A DNA stretch of 64,000 nt from Mangifera indica (Eukaryota > Streptophyta > Magnoliopsida > Sapindales > Anacardiaceae). The notes under the pieces are model-generated. The model worked only from the letters and a program-made list of their open reading frames with translations, was not told the DNA's origin and did not search any database. The DNA lies in contig NC_058144.1 in assembly GCF_011075055.1 (NCBI RefSeq), forward strand, positions 15,491,807 through 15,555,806, written 5' to 3'. The position numbers and the translations under genes were made by a program. Each line of letters begins with the position of its first letter. Within the stretch, counting starts at the first letter, position 1. Below are positions 33,291 through 46,452 of this stretch, in pieces.

Positions 33291-33900
33291 AAGTAAGTGC
33301 ATACACTTTGATATGTCTTGAAACATGATTGAAATGGCATTTGTGATAATATACTTGTTTTTATCATGTTTATTTGATATGACAATGTTTTGTATTTGGT
33401 TATTTGATATGATGATGTTTTTATCATGTTAAGACTACGTATTTGTGATTTTGTGATTTTATGTTTGTTTAATACATATATATGCTTAACAAATTGACTA
33501 CAATGTGTTTGGATGGTTTTGATTATTACTGACATGTTTTTGGACTTGTATATGTGTATATATGCTCATGACTTGATTAAATGCACATTTATGCATATTG
33601 ATATAGATTTGTGTGACATTACATATTTATGACATTTCATATTTATGACATTTAGTTGCATGTCACATATCATTTTGATGATTTTGAATATGGTTGTAAG
33701 TGCTTGGGTTGCAATATGTATTTACGATACATACGCTACACTATGCATTTTCATTAATATCTAAGTTTTAGTGATTTGAACACATGTTCAAAGTCATTTG
33801 ATTAGTGGAACACTTTGAAAATATCCTCAAAATGATCGAAATATCCATGAATTATTTCTTGTGGTGTTTTGATTCAAATTGCATATGCATTGCCTAAAAG
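33291..33900. other. AT-rich spacer of the SIRE-like element
   Basis: Low-complexity 'ttgatatgatgatgttttta' type sequence between pol and the downstream region. No coding sequence. Confidence 0.45.
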
Positions 33901-33929
33901 TTTTATGTAAAAAAAACTAAATTTCAGGC

Positions 33930-35480
33930 ATGGGATGCCTGTCCCCAATTTTTTTAATAATCATCCCATAAGTTGTTTTATTTTAAGAAAAAAAATGAGG
34001 AAAAAGTGTCTGTCCCAATCTTTTTGTGACAGTTGTTCCATGTGTCATGTCTTCAAAAAAAAGACAAAAAGTGAAATTTGCTCGTCTCACTTATTGAGAC
34101 AATCATCCCTCAGGTTATTTGAAACCAAAACCCTAACTTTTCCTCATATTTTTCCAATTGCCTCACCCAAGAACCCTTATCCCCTCGTCTTGTCATCGAT
34201 TAAAATGACTATTCTGGCTACCCTTGTCATACAAACTCTCTTTTTGCATCACCGTCATCCATACAATCGTTTTCATTTATTGGTCATGGTAACCACTGTG
34301 ATTCTTCATCAAATTGTGCGTCATCTATCACTCAATGAACCATTTCATTTGATGTCTTGCATGTTCTACCATCATACATAACATCCTTATGCTTTGCATT
34401 ACATTTTGGCACTCATAATCTAATTGTTCACCATCATCTTCCGTTATGGTGTTATTGAGTTCAACAAATTTTGAATTAACTTCAAGCTATTTTCATCACA
34501 TATGGCACTACAAAGTCAACCCTAAAAAAGCTATCATACTTAGATTTATGGAATTTCAATCCAGAACCAAGTGCATAGGATTGCCATCAAAAAGCTCAGT
34601 GCACATGGTGTTATTTAAAGAAAGCTCTAAATGAACAAGTTTTACAAGTACTTAGTATTTAGGATGATCTCTTTAGATTTATCTATGGTGTTAGTTAGGC
34701 AAAATTGTTTCGATTTGACACGTACTATGTTGAATCATGGGTGTTTGATTTTTATAATAGCTTAGAATTAGTTAAAAGATCCCAGGGTGATCTGATTGAC
34801 TACGTTTTGAAATTTCAGTTAAAATGGAGTTATTTTCAAGTGAAACTGGAAGACTTAGCTTGGTGGCTTGAGTATAATAATGAGGGTTTATTGAATGTTC
34901 CTGTTGATTTTGATGCTTAGGTAGCTTGGGAAACATTAGGCAGTGTCAGAACATGTAAAAAAACTATTAAGTTAAGGACCTTGCATAATCTTATCATGCA
35001 CATCATTCATCACATGATAACTTATACCTTAAATGCATGTGATCAATCAAATGGTCAAATGACATTAAAAGATCTTGTTCTTTTTGATGTGGTTTTTCAT
35101 GGCCACAAGGCTGATATGACTTATTAGATTATTGCAAAGATTAATTCAATTTAGGATGTCTTAGATGAAGTTATTGAGTTTGGTATTATTGTCACAGTGA
35201 TCGCTGAGGGTTTAAGGCTCAAATTGGAAGAAAGTGACTACATTATATTTGATATCCTTACACAAATACAAATGATCTATCACCTTTCCTGAGATAGGTG
35301 GTAACTTATTCAAACACAGCCTTAGCTTGACCAATCTGCTCAATTGAATCCTCAACCTGTTGCTCTTTAGGATGAGAAAGCTCATTCTCATCATTCGAGT
35401 CTTTATCAGCCTGTCTCTAGCCATAGGTGGATGCGTCCTTGCCATGAGTCAGTTTTGGATATCAAGTCATCTTCCTTTCA
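33930..35480 (+). pseudogene. Env-like / third-ORF region of the SIRE-like element
   Basis: SIRE-lineage elements carry an extra reading frame after pol. Here a series of broken frames follows pol on the same strand. One (34705-34920) contains ESWVFDFYNSLELVK and a LAWWLEYNNEGLLNVPVDFD segment. The next part reads TLHNLIMHIIHHMITY then LKDLVLFDVVFHGHKADMTY, similar in style to the plant-transposon third-ORF domain. No signal peptide or membrane anchor can be shown because of the stops. Assignment rests on position plus weak resemblance. Confidence 0.45.
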
Positions 35481-35990
35481 AGACCGTGAGCTTCATAAAT
35501 GAATCATTGTGTAGGTTGCATCATGATATGTAAGGTTATGATCAATGTCTTCGTTGCACAGATACTCTTTTTCAATAGCATATTCGTGATTGTCACCCCA
35601 GTTTCAGCTGTATGGCTCCATCTTCAAAGGATAAGCCATGATTCTCTATTCATACATTTTTTTATTCATCTTCTTGCATCATCATTTTGCATAGTCTTTT
35701 GAGGAATATATATTAATGCATATTTTGATTCATGTTTCATTATATTGCTTTGTCATGTTTATTATGATTGCTTATATGGATATTGAACCTTTTTTTTAAT
35801 GCTATGTTATAATTCATATTATTAATATTATGGATTTGTTATTGATGTAAATATTGAGAAGTTGCTTGATTTGTTGTTGATGATAATATTAAGAAGTTGC
35901 TTGATTGATATTGGAAGTGTTTTTTTTTTGTTAATCATTTTAGGATATTCAAAAAATAGAGAAAACTCTATCAAAATTTTTTTGATTTAT

Positions 35991-36010
35991 GACAAAAAAG
36001 GTGAGCTTTG
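35991..36010 (+). other. Degenerate polypurine tract of the SIRE-like element
   Basis: 'gacaaaaaaggtgagc' resembles the 'gacaaaaaGGGGGAG' tract that precedes 3' LTRs in this lineage, with the G run decayed. The 3' LTR itself is missing; a minus-strand copia begins about 45 bp later. Confidence 0.45.
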
Positions 36011-36059
36011 TATTTATCTACTGAACTATCCAACTTACATTTGATTTTGAGAGCCCGCT

Positions 36060-37740
36060 TATTTCTAATGGGTTTTTGACTAGACAGTAAGTCAACCAAA
36101 CTTCGTACTTGGTTTGTTTTCATGAATTTCATCTCTTCTTGCAATACTTCCTCTATTTTTCCTTATCAGAAGATGAGAGAGCTTCTTTTGTGGTTTTAGG
36201 TTCTTCATCATCATAAGGAGTGGTAATGAAAATCTCATTTTCAATTTCAAAATGTCACTTAGGTACTTTTTGGATGACCACTTCTGCGTAATTAAGGATA
36301 ATCACTTTTACTATTTAAAATAGGTTGGAACTCAATCTCATTGATTCTATTTAGTTGAGATGGATAAAGCAAATTCTTATTGCTCCCACTATTTAGAATA
36401 GGTAAATGTATTATCTTTTGGGACTTAACTATTGGTCATTGAGATTTACTTATTCCTCATGCTTCTTCTATCTCATATAGAAGAAAACCTTTATCAATAT
36501 CACCTCTATTAGGAAAACATTTTCTATGAATGTAACATTTTAGATTTAATTTTAATTAATCTTCCACTGAAATCCTTTCCAATGAACACATACCTTTTGG
36601 AGTGCTCAAAATATCTAATAAAGGTACATTTCTTTTCTCTTAGTCCTAGTTTTCCAAACTTATAAGAAAAGTCATAGATAAATGTAACTAGCCCCTAAGG
36701 TTGCAATTGATTTAAATTAGGTTTTCTACCTATCCATAACTCATAAAGAGTGGAAGCAATTGATTTAAAAGGCACACAGTTAAGTATATAGGCATTAGTT
36801 AATATCATATCACCAAAAAATGTATTGAAAGATTTGCCTACGCCATCATTAACCTAACCATTTCCAACAAAGTTTTATTTCTCCTTTCAACTACACAATT
36901 TTATTGTGGACTTCTTGGAATTGTTAGCTGCCTTACTATTCCTTTTTCATTCCATAGTTCATTGAACTCTTTAGATAAATATTCACAACCTTGATCACTT
37001 CTTAAAACTATGTTCTTATGTCTAATTGATTTTTAACCTTATTTATATAGCATCTAAAACAATCTATTACTTATAACTTATAAGAGATCAAGTGGACATG
37101 ACTAAATCGAGTATTGTCACCTATAAAAGTAAGAAATATGAGGCACCATTCCTTTCTTTAACATCTATAGAATCATATATGTCCAGAGTGTATAAATTGT
37201 AGAAGAAGTTTAACTCTTATAGCTTTGCCAAATGGTTTTCAAGTAGTTTTCCAGCTAGTTAATCCTTATATGTCCTAATAAACCTTCATAAACCAATCTA
37301 TTCATTCTTTCTTGGAACTATGCCCTAATTTACTATGTCATGTATCTATATATACATCTATACTTTCAAGAGTAGCAAATTAAAAAAAAAAATAGTATTG
37401 TCATTATTCTAATAAAAGGTGTCCAACATTATAAAACTATTAAACAAAAAACCAAAACCACAAAAACAGTACTATTATAAATTTTAATAAAGTTCCTAGA
37501 GATATTCAAATTATATTTTAAATTAAGAAGAACTAGCATCAACACCAAATTTCATCAAATATTTGGAACATATAGAACTTCATGTAGGTATTGGGTTTGA
37601 CCACCTCGTAAAACTAATTTGCATATATCTATCCCTTTTACTTTAACCTTTGTGATGTTGCCTACATAAATCTATCTCGTCTCCTTCAAAATTCGACGAA
37701 ATTCCACAAAAGCTCTTTTGTCATGAGTTACATGTTTTAT
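36060..37740 (-). pseudogene. Copia pol (integrase and RT start), minus strand, element 2
   Basis: On the minus strand, QLTIPRSPQ near 36930 and VVERRNKTLLEMVRLMMA near 36850-36900 match the copia integrase 'pQQNGVaERrNrtLldmvRsMm'. Further on (about 36590-36680) is KLGLREKKCTFIRYFEHSKR followed by YVFIGKD, the integrase tail. Near 36060-36150 the RT N-terminus begins (degenerate KQTKYEVWLTY then NPLEISGLSK, as in copia '..n.tWelvd.p.g.k.ig.KWv.k'). The rest of RT and RNase H are absent because the element is cut at about 36055. Numerous stops. Confidence 0.68.
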
Positions 37741-37751
37741 GACTTTTGAGT

Positions 37752-38693
37752 TTATAATCCATATTGGATGAGATCAGTTAATAGGACAGTACTTGAAATA
37801 AAAGTTTCATAATTTAAGGTAGAATGGGACAATACCTTTTTTAGCTTCATGCATTCACAAATGAAAGGACTTTTATTACCATAATTATAACAGGTCATTT
37901 TAGTTTTGTCTCTCCTGTAAGCACGTTTGCCTCTCTTTCGTTTAAATTGTTTGTTCCTATTCTTTGGGCCTTGTACAATTTCTTTCCACTTTTTAGACTT
38001 GTACCACCTACATTTAAAGTCAGAAAACCTCATGGAACTTGACTCTATAGCATATGCATAAGCACTTAGTCTAGTTGTCTTAAGGCATTCGTCTTTCAGC
38101 TCAATGTGGTGAGCAATATCAAAAAAAGTCCTTATATAATTATAAGTCATATTCTCCTTCATATGCTCCTAACTATCGAGAAAATATCGTATTACTGTCT
38201 AAACTTATTGTTTATTCGTCAGGTTGTGCCTAGTTGATTTCAACTTTACTATCATATTTGACTTGTCCCTCAACTGTTGTTTCATTGATTTGTTAGGGAT
38301 CTTCTTACATCTGTCAAATTTAATAGTCAATTGCCTTAGTTTGGAAACAGTAGTTCTTTCAAAATTTTCTGTCAAAGCTATCCATATAGTGTGTATAGTT
38401 GGGTATTGTTGGTACTTATCTACCAGATCATCATTCTTGAAGCTAATTAAGATACCAAACGTAATGAAGTCCTTTTTCTTCTATGCATGATATATATCCA
38501 TACCACATTTGTGTAGGGCATTGTTTAGATTTTGCCTTTCAACTAGCCATAACTCTTCCATAACTTGATTTACGAACTCCAATACCTCTTGCTCATCTAA
38601 GACATAGTGCATCTTTAGTTGCCATATATTATAGTTGTCCCTATTTAGTTTCTTGCGCTTATTTAAATTAGTTATAATGTTCTTAGATGCCAT
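37752..38693 (-). pseudogene. Copia gag, minus strand, element 2
   Basis: The start codon at 38691-38693 opens MASKNIITNLNKRKKLNRDN followed by YNIWQLKMHYVL, a typical copia gag N-terminus ('L.g.NY..Wk.kM...L'). After a gap, frame 37752-38162 carries a basic KNRNKQFKRKRGKRAYRRDK run and CYNYGNKSPFICEC, a zinc-knuckle relic in which the second Cys is Tyr and the His is replaced. The two parts are separated by frameshifts. Downstream on the minus strand lies the pol remnant at 36060-37740; an LTR lies upstream at about 39.1-40.6 kb. Confidence 0.68.
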
Positions 38694-39110
38694 GGTTAGT
38701 TAAACTACTAAGATATATCAAACATAGCTTTAACTAATGCAATTATACACATTAGTTGTCACAATTATGCATCAAATTATTATAAAATCTCATATAAGAC
38801 ATAGAATTGAAAGTTCATTATGTTCCCAATCATTTTCAATGATTCAAATGTTTCACATTTAAAAATTTAATCCAATTGTGTCAATATTAATTTTGGATGA
38901 GAATTTCAATGAATTCAACCAATCTCATAATTCCTATATATAACATTTATGATATGTATGTATGGATTTCGTGGTTTTCGACAATAGAATAAAAAATTAA
39001 AATTTTAATGCAATAACAAACACTTCATAGTATGATTAATTCACAAACATGAAAAACACACATAAGGTGTTTATTCAATATACTTGCATTGGTAGCGTTT
39101 TCATCTTTCT
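38694..39110 (-). other. Leader region between LTR and gag of copia element 2
   Basis: AT-rich non-coding sequence in the place of a 5' leader. I could not find a convincing primer-binding site in it. Confidence 0.35.
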
Positions 39111-39119
39111 TTTATGGTG

Positions 39120-40637
39120 AGAGGTTGCGAAGAAGGATGAAAATTCTTTCTAGCGTTAGGTTAATTCTGTGTGTTTTTTTTGTGTAAAAATAATGTGAGA
39201 AACATTTGTATTTATACACATACAAGAGGCTTACTTGTATATTGCATGAAACACAGTTATGCTTTATACAAACCAAATGCATGTCCAAGTGATGAGAATT
39301 ACTCATACTGGTGTTTTGCACAAATGTTGGGTGTACATTAAATATTCCAATCCCATGATTTTAGCAATCAAATAAAATCATGGGTGCATATCTAGATGTG
39401 ATAAAATTCCATTCAGCGTTAGTTTGGATTTTGAATTATCTAACTACGATATGATTTATCCAACTGGGTAAACTTAATCCTATTAATTCTTTAAACACCC
39501 TTAGTCTTCAAGATTATTATACTAAAGTCCCAAAATAGAATAAAATATATTTTGGGGTCCTTAGACCTTTCTAAGTCTCTAAATTCCTTTATCTAAAATT
39601 GGACTAAAGCTACCTTAGACAATCCTCATGCCTCTAGAGTTCATCAACTTCTTTTGTGTATGACTAAATTAGTGTCAAGCTCTCAACATAGCATTTATTT
39701 AGACATAGATCAAGATTGGCCTTTAGTAAGGTAGTTTGACCACTAGATTAGTAAAAGTCAACAAGTGACTTCTTTTAACTAGTTAGTGATATGGTTAATC
39801 TCACAATTCAATTCTTTCGTCATATGATATCTCTTTGAGGTTGAAGTATAAATTAAGTGTTCCCCTTAAAGTTCCTTGAATTACATGGAAATTTCTTTTG
39901 TCAATGACTAGATAATATTGAATTGAGCATCAACTCAATCTCACTATGGCCACAGATTTAATTAGTCATTGCATCCGTTAGTAGGCCTTAATTGAGATAT
40001 CAGCTCTCATACTTAAGAAAGGTGAATCCTTTTTTGATCCATCATAGCCTTCGTACAAATCTCAAAATGGCTAATCACTACTATTTTGGTAATCCTTTGA
40101 CTACTCTACATTGGGTTAGTGTCAAACCATATCAATCTTTATACAAGACAATCCAATGATCTCAAGTTTAAGGATAACATGTACCTTTGTTCATTAAAAG
40201 GATATTTTCTATAGACACCAGAACAACTATCAATATGAAATTCTCTTGGTGGGTCAATTTGGTAGACATGTTTGTAACATGGACCCATGTGTTGTATCAA
40301 GTTATTAACAAACAACTTTGACATGTAAGAACTATCATCATCTTTCGATGAGGTCGTTTAACATTATGTTAACTCTATTACTATTTCTCGTGTGTTTAGT
40401 CATGTAATATCATAATTACGAACATTTTATGAATAACTACCTAATGTGCATATAGGGTTCTCACAATCAGGTGTCATGCACTGATCCCTTCATCATGGTT
40501 CAACTATTTTTAGGACATTTGTTTGAACGTATATTAATATCCTATAAATGACAAAGAAAGCCATAGGAAATTACAAGTATGACCTTTACTAATGAACTTG
40601 TATCACCATAAGGATTGGCTCTAGGGTACCAACCACA
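39120..40637 (-). mobile_element. Copia LTR (minus), family A relative
   Basis: The right boundary is clear: 'taccaaccaca' at 40627-40637 is the complement of TGTGGTTGGTA, and a polypurine tract adjoins it. The phrase order ('gggttctcacaatcagg', 'acccatgtgttgtatcaag') parallels LTRs at 20.4 kb and 48.9 kb. The left boundary is approximate. The LTR is flanked by copia coding remnants on both sides in the same orientation. Confidence 0.58.
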
Positions 40638-40655
40638 ACAATCTCCCCCTTGTAT
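40638..40655 (-). other. Polypurine tract adjoining the 40.6-kb LTR
   Basis: The complement reads 'tacaagggggagattgt' immediately before the LTR start, a canonical copia polypurine tract. Confidence 0.7.
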
Positions 40656-42639
40656 TATAGCCAATCATCCATGCTAATAATGTCAAATGATCGTATGTGG
40701 TCATTATTGCTTTTACTGCAATAGAGCATTTATTGACAAAAATTTTTCATTAGGTTTTTCAAAGATTAACTAACCTTTCTTCTTGTCAATCATTATTGAC
40801 AAGGTGAAATTGCTAAGGTATGCAATTAAACCATTTGGTGAGACCATGACTCTAGAAACATCTATTTGGTACTAATAGTACCAAATCAATGATGCAAAAA
40901 GTCAAAGTTTATGATATAATATATTGTTTAGGGTCTTGCATTTTAAATGCCTCATACTTGACTTTCAACATTGAATTTATTCAACATATTTAAATGTGAC
41001 TTATCCTTTGAATTGATATTCATTATTATCAACCTGTTTTGTTTTATGTCACTATTACTCATTTAATGAATTCATCCTTCTAGATCTCAGTAAATATTCA
41101 TTTTCCTTTTCAGGAATTCAAGGATATTTCATGGTGTATCATCCAATAATGCTTATTTGAATGTAGTTGATATTTCTAAAAATTAAGATATCAACTTTGG
41201 GTTTATATCATGATATTCAAGATCATTCTAATAGTTGACGTTAATAGAAATCTAACCACCTTTGTCTCTCAATTTATGTGTTCAATGACTAATAATCCAA
41301 GAGAGGCATGTATAATCATGACAAAGGAGAATCATTTCAGATTCTTATTTGTTGAATCCCTTTAGCTTTCATCTGTTATAAACACTTTAACTTAAATTCG
41401 ATTATCTATACGATCTATAACAATAGATCAGGTGAGGATATGGACTACTTAGTTTAAGTTATTTTATGAAGGGTTGCTTGGTTATCTAATTCTTATGCCA
41501 ATTACAAATATGACATTTAATTTTGATACATATATTGTCGTATAGATATACAATGTCAAAATTGTTATTATGCTCCCACTTGCTTTTATATACAGATATC
41601 ATATTCATCTTAGGAAAACCAAAAGATTTTATGATTTTATTTGTATGAATATTTTTAGATTTCATCATTCACATGAGTTCTTAAATAGAACTTATCAACC
41701 TACATAACTGACCAACTCCTATTTGAGGTTAATACTATTGGTTATGATATGGTCACAATCATTCTAGGTTTTATCCATTGAAGTTGTTCTTGACAATTAA
41801 TTGTCAAACTTTTAATGATATGTAGCAACTATGAGTGCATCTAGATTTTAGTGTCACTTGTGGGTCTCAGATTTTAACATCATAAATTACTAGTATATTT
41901 ATCAAAAGTTACGAGAATTTTAATTCTCATAAACTTATAACACAACTTATCATTCCTATATAGACTGATAACTTGTTTCCTTTTAAGAATAAGTAATATT
42001 TGTTATGATGTTCAACCATCTTTCAATGGTACATCATATATTTTATGTCTATCTCTTTTGTGAGTAAGAACTTGGTTGAGTTCTATTATCCTCTCATTAA
42101 ATCTTTTAGAGAATGTCATCTAAAGGAATCTTCCAAAATATATTTTAAAGCCTGTTTGGTATTTGAAAGGCAATATTCTTAAGTTTCTTTTAGAATATTA
42201 CATAATAAAATCTATTTAACATATGGATTGGCTAACTCAAATTAATTGCTTAACATCAATGCCACTGCCATTGTTAAATAAATCATTGGACTTCAATCCA
42301 ATGCGTACATATAAAATGTGTTATATACAGAGATAAATATGGGTTACAATCTCTAAGATATTACTTTAGAACATTTAGCCAGTATTAAAACAACCACAAC
42401 ACCTTTGGTAGTAAATTGGACCATTTGTTTTATGCATTTACTTTCTTGGTTAAACCCAAGTGATTGAATACATGCGTTATCAAATTCTTTATTTCATTCT
42501 TGGATTTCCGTAAGGTATTTAGATTTGTTTTTTTTGAAGATTTACAAATCATATTCATTAGAATTTCTAATAAATCAGATGAAATTTAAAATTTATTGTG
42601 TTTGACACTAATTGTTAATTCTTATTGTTTAGACAAAAT
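40656..42639 (-). mobile_element. Degenerate internal region of copia element 3 (minus)
   Basis: Lies between a gag relic (43.4-43.9 kb) and the polypurine tract, so by position it should be pol. Translation in all minus frames is too broken for me to assign domains. No host gene is visible in it. Confidence 0.4.
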
Positions 42640-43190
42640 TTAATAGTTAAATAATACTCCCACTAAAAACAAAGAGGTTGATATAGTAATCTTTGTCTAA
42701 AAAATATAACCAGTATCCATCATTCAACAAAAATCAAATGAGTCAAAATTCTAGCCATGACTTGGTGTTTCGTGTCATTTAAAATAACATTGTTTTAATA
42801 TCATCATTAAGATGATGTTCAACAGTTGAATAATACTCTTACTAAAGTTGGTAAGAGATCGGGATAGCTATCTTTGTCATGATAAACATAACTAGTATTC
42901 ATTATTCGACAAATATCGAGAAACTCAAAATAATAATCATGACAAGTCCTTCGTGTCATCTGATGCATCATTATTTAATAATCGTCTTTAAGATGATATT
43001 CAGCAGTTGAGTAATACTCCCACTAAGGTTAGTAAGAGATTGACGTAGTCATTTTTTCTTGATAGACAATAATATTCATTATTTGATAAAAATCAAATAA
43101 CTCAAAATACTAGACATGACTAAGTCCTTTATGAATCAAATTAATGGTCCAATTAATTTATACGATTAAGAATTGATAATCATGGTTATA
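42640..43190. repeat. About 180-bp tandem repeat, three diverged units
   Basis: 'aataatactcccactaa'-type blocks start at 42650, 42829 and 43010 (spacing 179 and 181 bp). Each is followed by 'gttggtaagagat', 'attcattattcgac' and 'catgacaagtcc' type segments in the same order. Confidence 0.7.
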
Positions 43191-43439
43191 ACTCTTGTAG
43201 AAGTTTTATTTCTAAAAAATATTACAAATAGTTTTATTTTTTTTTATCTTGCCTGTAGACAAGAGTGAACACATTAATCTAACAGCTACAACTAATATGG
43301 TGTGAAGATGGTACTTTTCCAACTTGTAGGTCCACCTATTCCCTTGGCAAGAATACACTATGCCTTGGTTCCTACACATCAATCAAATGTAGAATTTTAA
43401 ATCTCATGTTAAATAATATGAGATTTTGAGAAAAGTTTC

Positions 43440-44040
43440 AATTCTCAATCATGCCTGAAGTTGAAGATTTAGTCTTCCTTATTTTACTGGCTGATAAGGT
43501 TTTGCAGTGTTTGCTTTAGTGACCAAACTTATTACATCAAAAGTAAATTACCTTACTCTTGCTAACCATACCATAATAAAGGTTTAATATGTCCTAAGGT
43601 ACCAGTTGAGATTCAGAATTCAACTTAGCTTTAGCTTTACTTCTTTTTTTTCCCTTATCAAACTGGTTTCAACCTATTTGACCATTCTTATGTGTACATC
43701 AACATACACTACCATCCTTAATAGTCCTTCCATAAGTTCTCCTTTATTGTCATTCAAAAAGTCCATAGTGTAAGGTTGAGGTAGAGACGAGATAACCAGG
43801 TTGAAATCCGTGTTATTTGTCATACGTGAGCCTAGAGTTTTAGCTTTCTTGATCATTTTAATTATATTAAACACATGAGTTTTATTCTCTGCCCATTTTA
43901 TGATTAATGATTTGCTTCATTACCTAATATTATTCTAAATAAATTTGACCTGAAAAGATCTTACGCAAATGATCAATGTTTATCAGATAAACTGTTAGTT
44001 TGCATATCATGAGAAAATACACTATCTAACACTTACGAGA
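43440..44040 (-). pseudogene. Copia gag, minus strand, element 3
   Basis: Frame 43674-43874 reads MIKKAKTLGSRMTNNTDFNL followed by VISSLPQPYTMDFL and ELMEGLLRMV. This fits the copia gag pattern 'L..lG......vd.iL.sLP.sy..f...y......l.eLl..L'. Continuing past a stop gives a basic GKKRSKAKAKL run and a zinc-knuckle relic (FxCNKFGHxSKHC) near 43510-43550. The gag type differs from that of element 2, so these are two separate elements. Its 5' part ends where the hAT element begins. Confidence 0.62.
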
Positions 44041-44238
44041 TGGCGCCTTAGTATCCATGCAAAACAGAAACATGAAAGAGGAAATCCATGCAAAAAAAAA
44101 CTATTAGGGCTTTTGATTGGAATCATTATTCATGACAGAAGAAGGGAGTATAGAACCAATAATAGAGTTTTATGTTTTATTTTTGCTTATTCTACTTATG
44201 CGTAAAATCATGTCTTATCTGTATATGCAGACATCCAA

Positions 44239-44445
44239 ATAGGAATGGCAATAGAGAGGGGTAGGAAGGGAATATCAATCCCTGTCCCCATCCCTATAGG
44301 GGATATCAATCTTCTTCCCTGTTATAGGGATAACAAAGAATCTTCGTCTCCTCCTCACAAATGAAAATCTCTTCCCTACCCTTTCGGGAAAAAATCCCCT
44401 CCTCATTCCCATGGGGAAAAATCCTTCCCCGCACCCATAAATATA
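44239..44445. mobile_element. Terminal region of the hAT element (left end)
   Basis: TAGGAATGGCAATAGAG at 44239 resembles the terminal repeat of plant hAT elements ('tAGGGatGGCAAT'). The G/C-rich stretch of 'ccccatccctatagggga', 'cattcccatggggaaaaatc' that follows is the usual subterminal pattern. The matching right end and an 8-bp duplication were not found. Confidence 0.5.
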
Positions 44446-46397
44446 AATTTCAATTCTTTCCTATTTTTCAATAGATAAAATAAATCATATTTTCCTAAAA
44501 TATCACTTGTTACAAGAACTACAAAATATTCACTTGTTATTTTAGTTCAAATATAAAGTTTTCACAAAATCTAACAATACACAATAATCAATCTCTTCAT
44601 TAATAGCTCTTCATGTTGATATCTTTATTTATTCTTCATGTTAATACAAAGCAACATTTTAAAAACTAACCTGTAATAATCAATTACAAAAGCAAAATTA
44701 ATTTAAAAGCAGCTTATATAGGAAATACTAGTGAATTTGTAATTAAAAATATAAAACTAATTGAAATATACTGAAAAATCGAAATCCACTTATATGCCAA
44801 ACATCAAGGTCAGACAATGAAACTCAAGTCCATGTCATCAATTATCAACTACAACGCATGCAAAAAAAAAGGTAATAGATTCTTACAATATTTTAGAAAC
44901 CAATGCTTCATATTCCACTTGAAAATAAAATTAATTATTTGATTTGATTAGAGAGATTAATGAAAAATACTTATTATCTTCTGAATCATTATCATCTTAG
45001 ATTGTTGAACAAGACTTTTCACCTTTCAAAAAAATAAAAAAAATTAAAGACAAAATTTAATAATTATTAACTTTATATTAATGTTCATAAAAATTCATTT
45101 TATTATCTTTTAGGTCAACCTATAACCAATTTTGAGAACACATCAATGCCTCCAATGTACCTTAATGAAGTCTATTGCGATGTGGACTTACTACCTTTCT
45201 AGCAATGCTAAAAGTAGACTCAGAAGCAATAGTAGAGACTGAAATAGGAAGAATCTTTGGAGTAATCCTTTGCAAGGTTAGATATTTAGGCCCATTTAAC
45301 TTCTACCAAGTCAATATATCAAAGTCTAGACTCCAAGGTAAAAGTTGCTCCTCTAAATAACATTTCAATTCTGACTTTCTCAAGATATTACTTGATTCTT
45401 GTTCAATAAACATATCAAAATTTGCTAGGCACTCTTTATCACCACAAAAACTAGAATGAGAAGAAGATAAAGCAAACAAAGTTTGACTTGTACTACTTAT
45501 ATGCTCAAGTTGATATTCATAAAGCAAATCACATTAATTCTGTTGAACTCTGATTATTTTGGCTTTGTAATCATCTCCATATATCAAAGGAAAGAAATAA
45601 TCTAACAATTTCATTTTGAATCTAGGGTCTAAAACAATGGCTATCCCTATAACACCATGAATCACACTCTAATACTTGTTAAATTTTTCAATCATTTATG
45701 CAGCCATCTTCTTTATCATGACATTCTCACACATGAGCCATTTTGTCAAAGGAATTTTGATTTGACAAATTTTAGGAAAATATTCATTTGTAGTTGGAAA
45801 TTTAGTGCCAAAGAATAATAGAGTAACATTGTAAAATATTTCCAATTTCTCTCAAATATCTTGTGTCAGGTCCCACTCTTTCTCTGTTGGTAAACATTTA
45901 TATTGTGGCTCACGAAACTTTAACTGAAAAAAAACTTATTTGTGAATCAAAGCAATATCAAGCATAAGATAAGTTGAGTACCAATGAGTCTTACAATCAA
46001 GAGACAACTTCTTTGTATTTTGAATGCCCAACTAATTGGCTGTTTCATCAAATTTTGCTCCTTTTTAGGTGATGCTCTCCAAAAGACAACACTCTCTTGA
46101 ATCTTTGCAATTTCAACACTAATTATAGATAAACCATGTTGAACAATTAAATTGAGAATGTGAACACAACACATATGAAATAATGAAACATAAAACATAA
46201 GTGATAAACGTGGTAATTTATTTAAAATATCATCAATAATTGCATCATTATTGGAACAATTGTCCACAGTCAATGTGGACAACTTTCTATCAATATTCCA
46301 CTCATAAAAGCAATCAACCAACACCTCAAAAATCACATCTTTTGTATGTGGGGCAGAAACTTAAACAAACCTACAATTCAAATAGAATTTTTTTTAT

Positions 46398-46446
<49 letters not shown>

Positions 46447-46452
46447 GTATAT
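46398..46452. repeat. TA/TATG microsatellite within the hAT gene
   Basis: A TA run at about 46399-46433, then 'tatgtatgtatgtatg'. It lies where the conserved hAT segment between 'KLLNKI' and 'HTKDVIFEV' should be. Confidence 0.85.
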
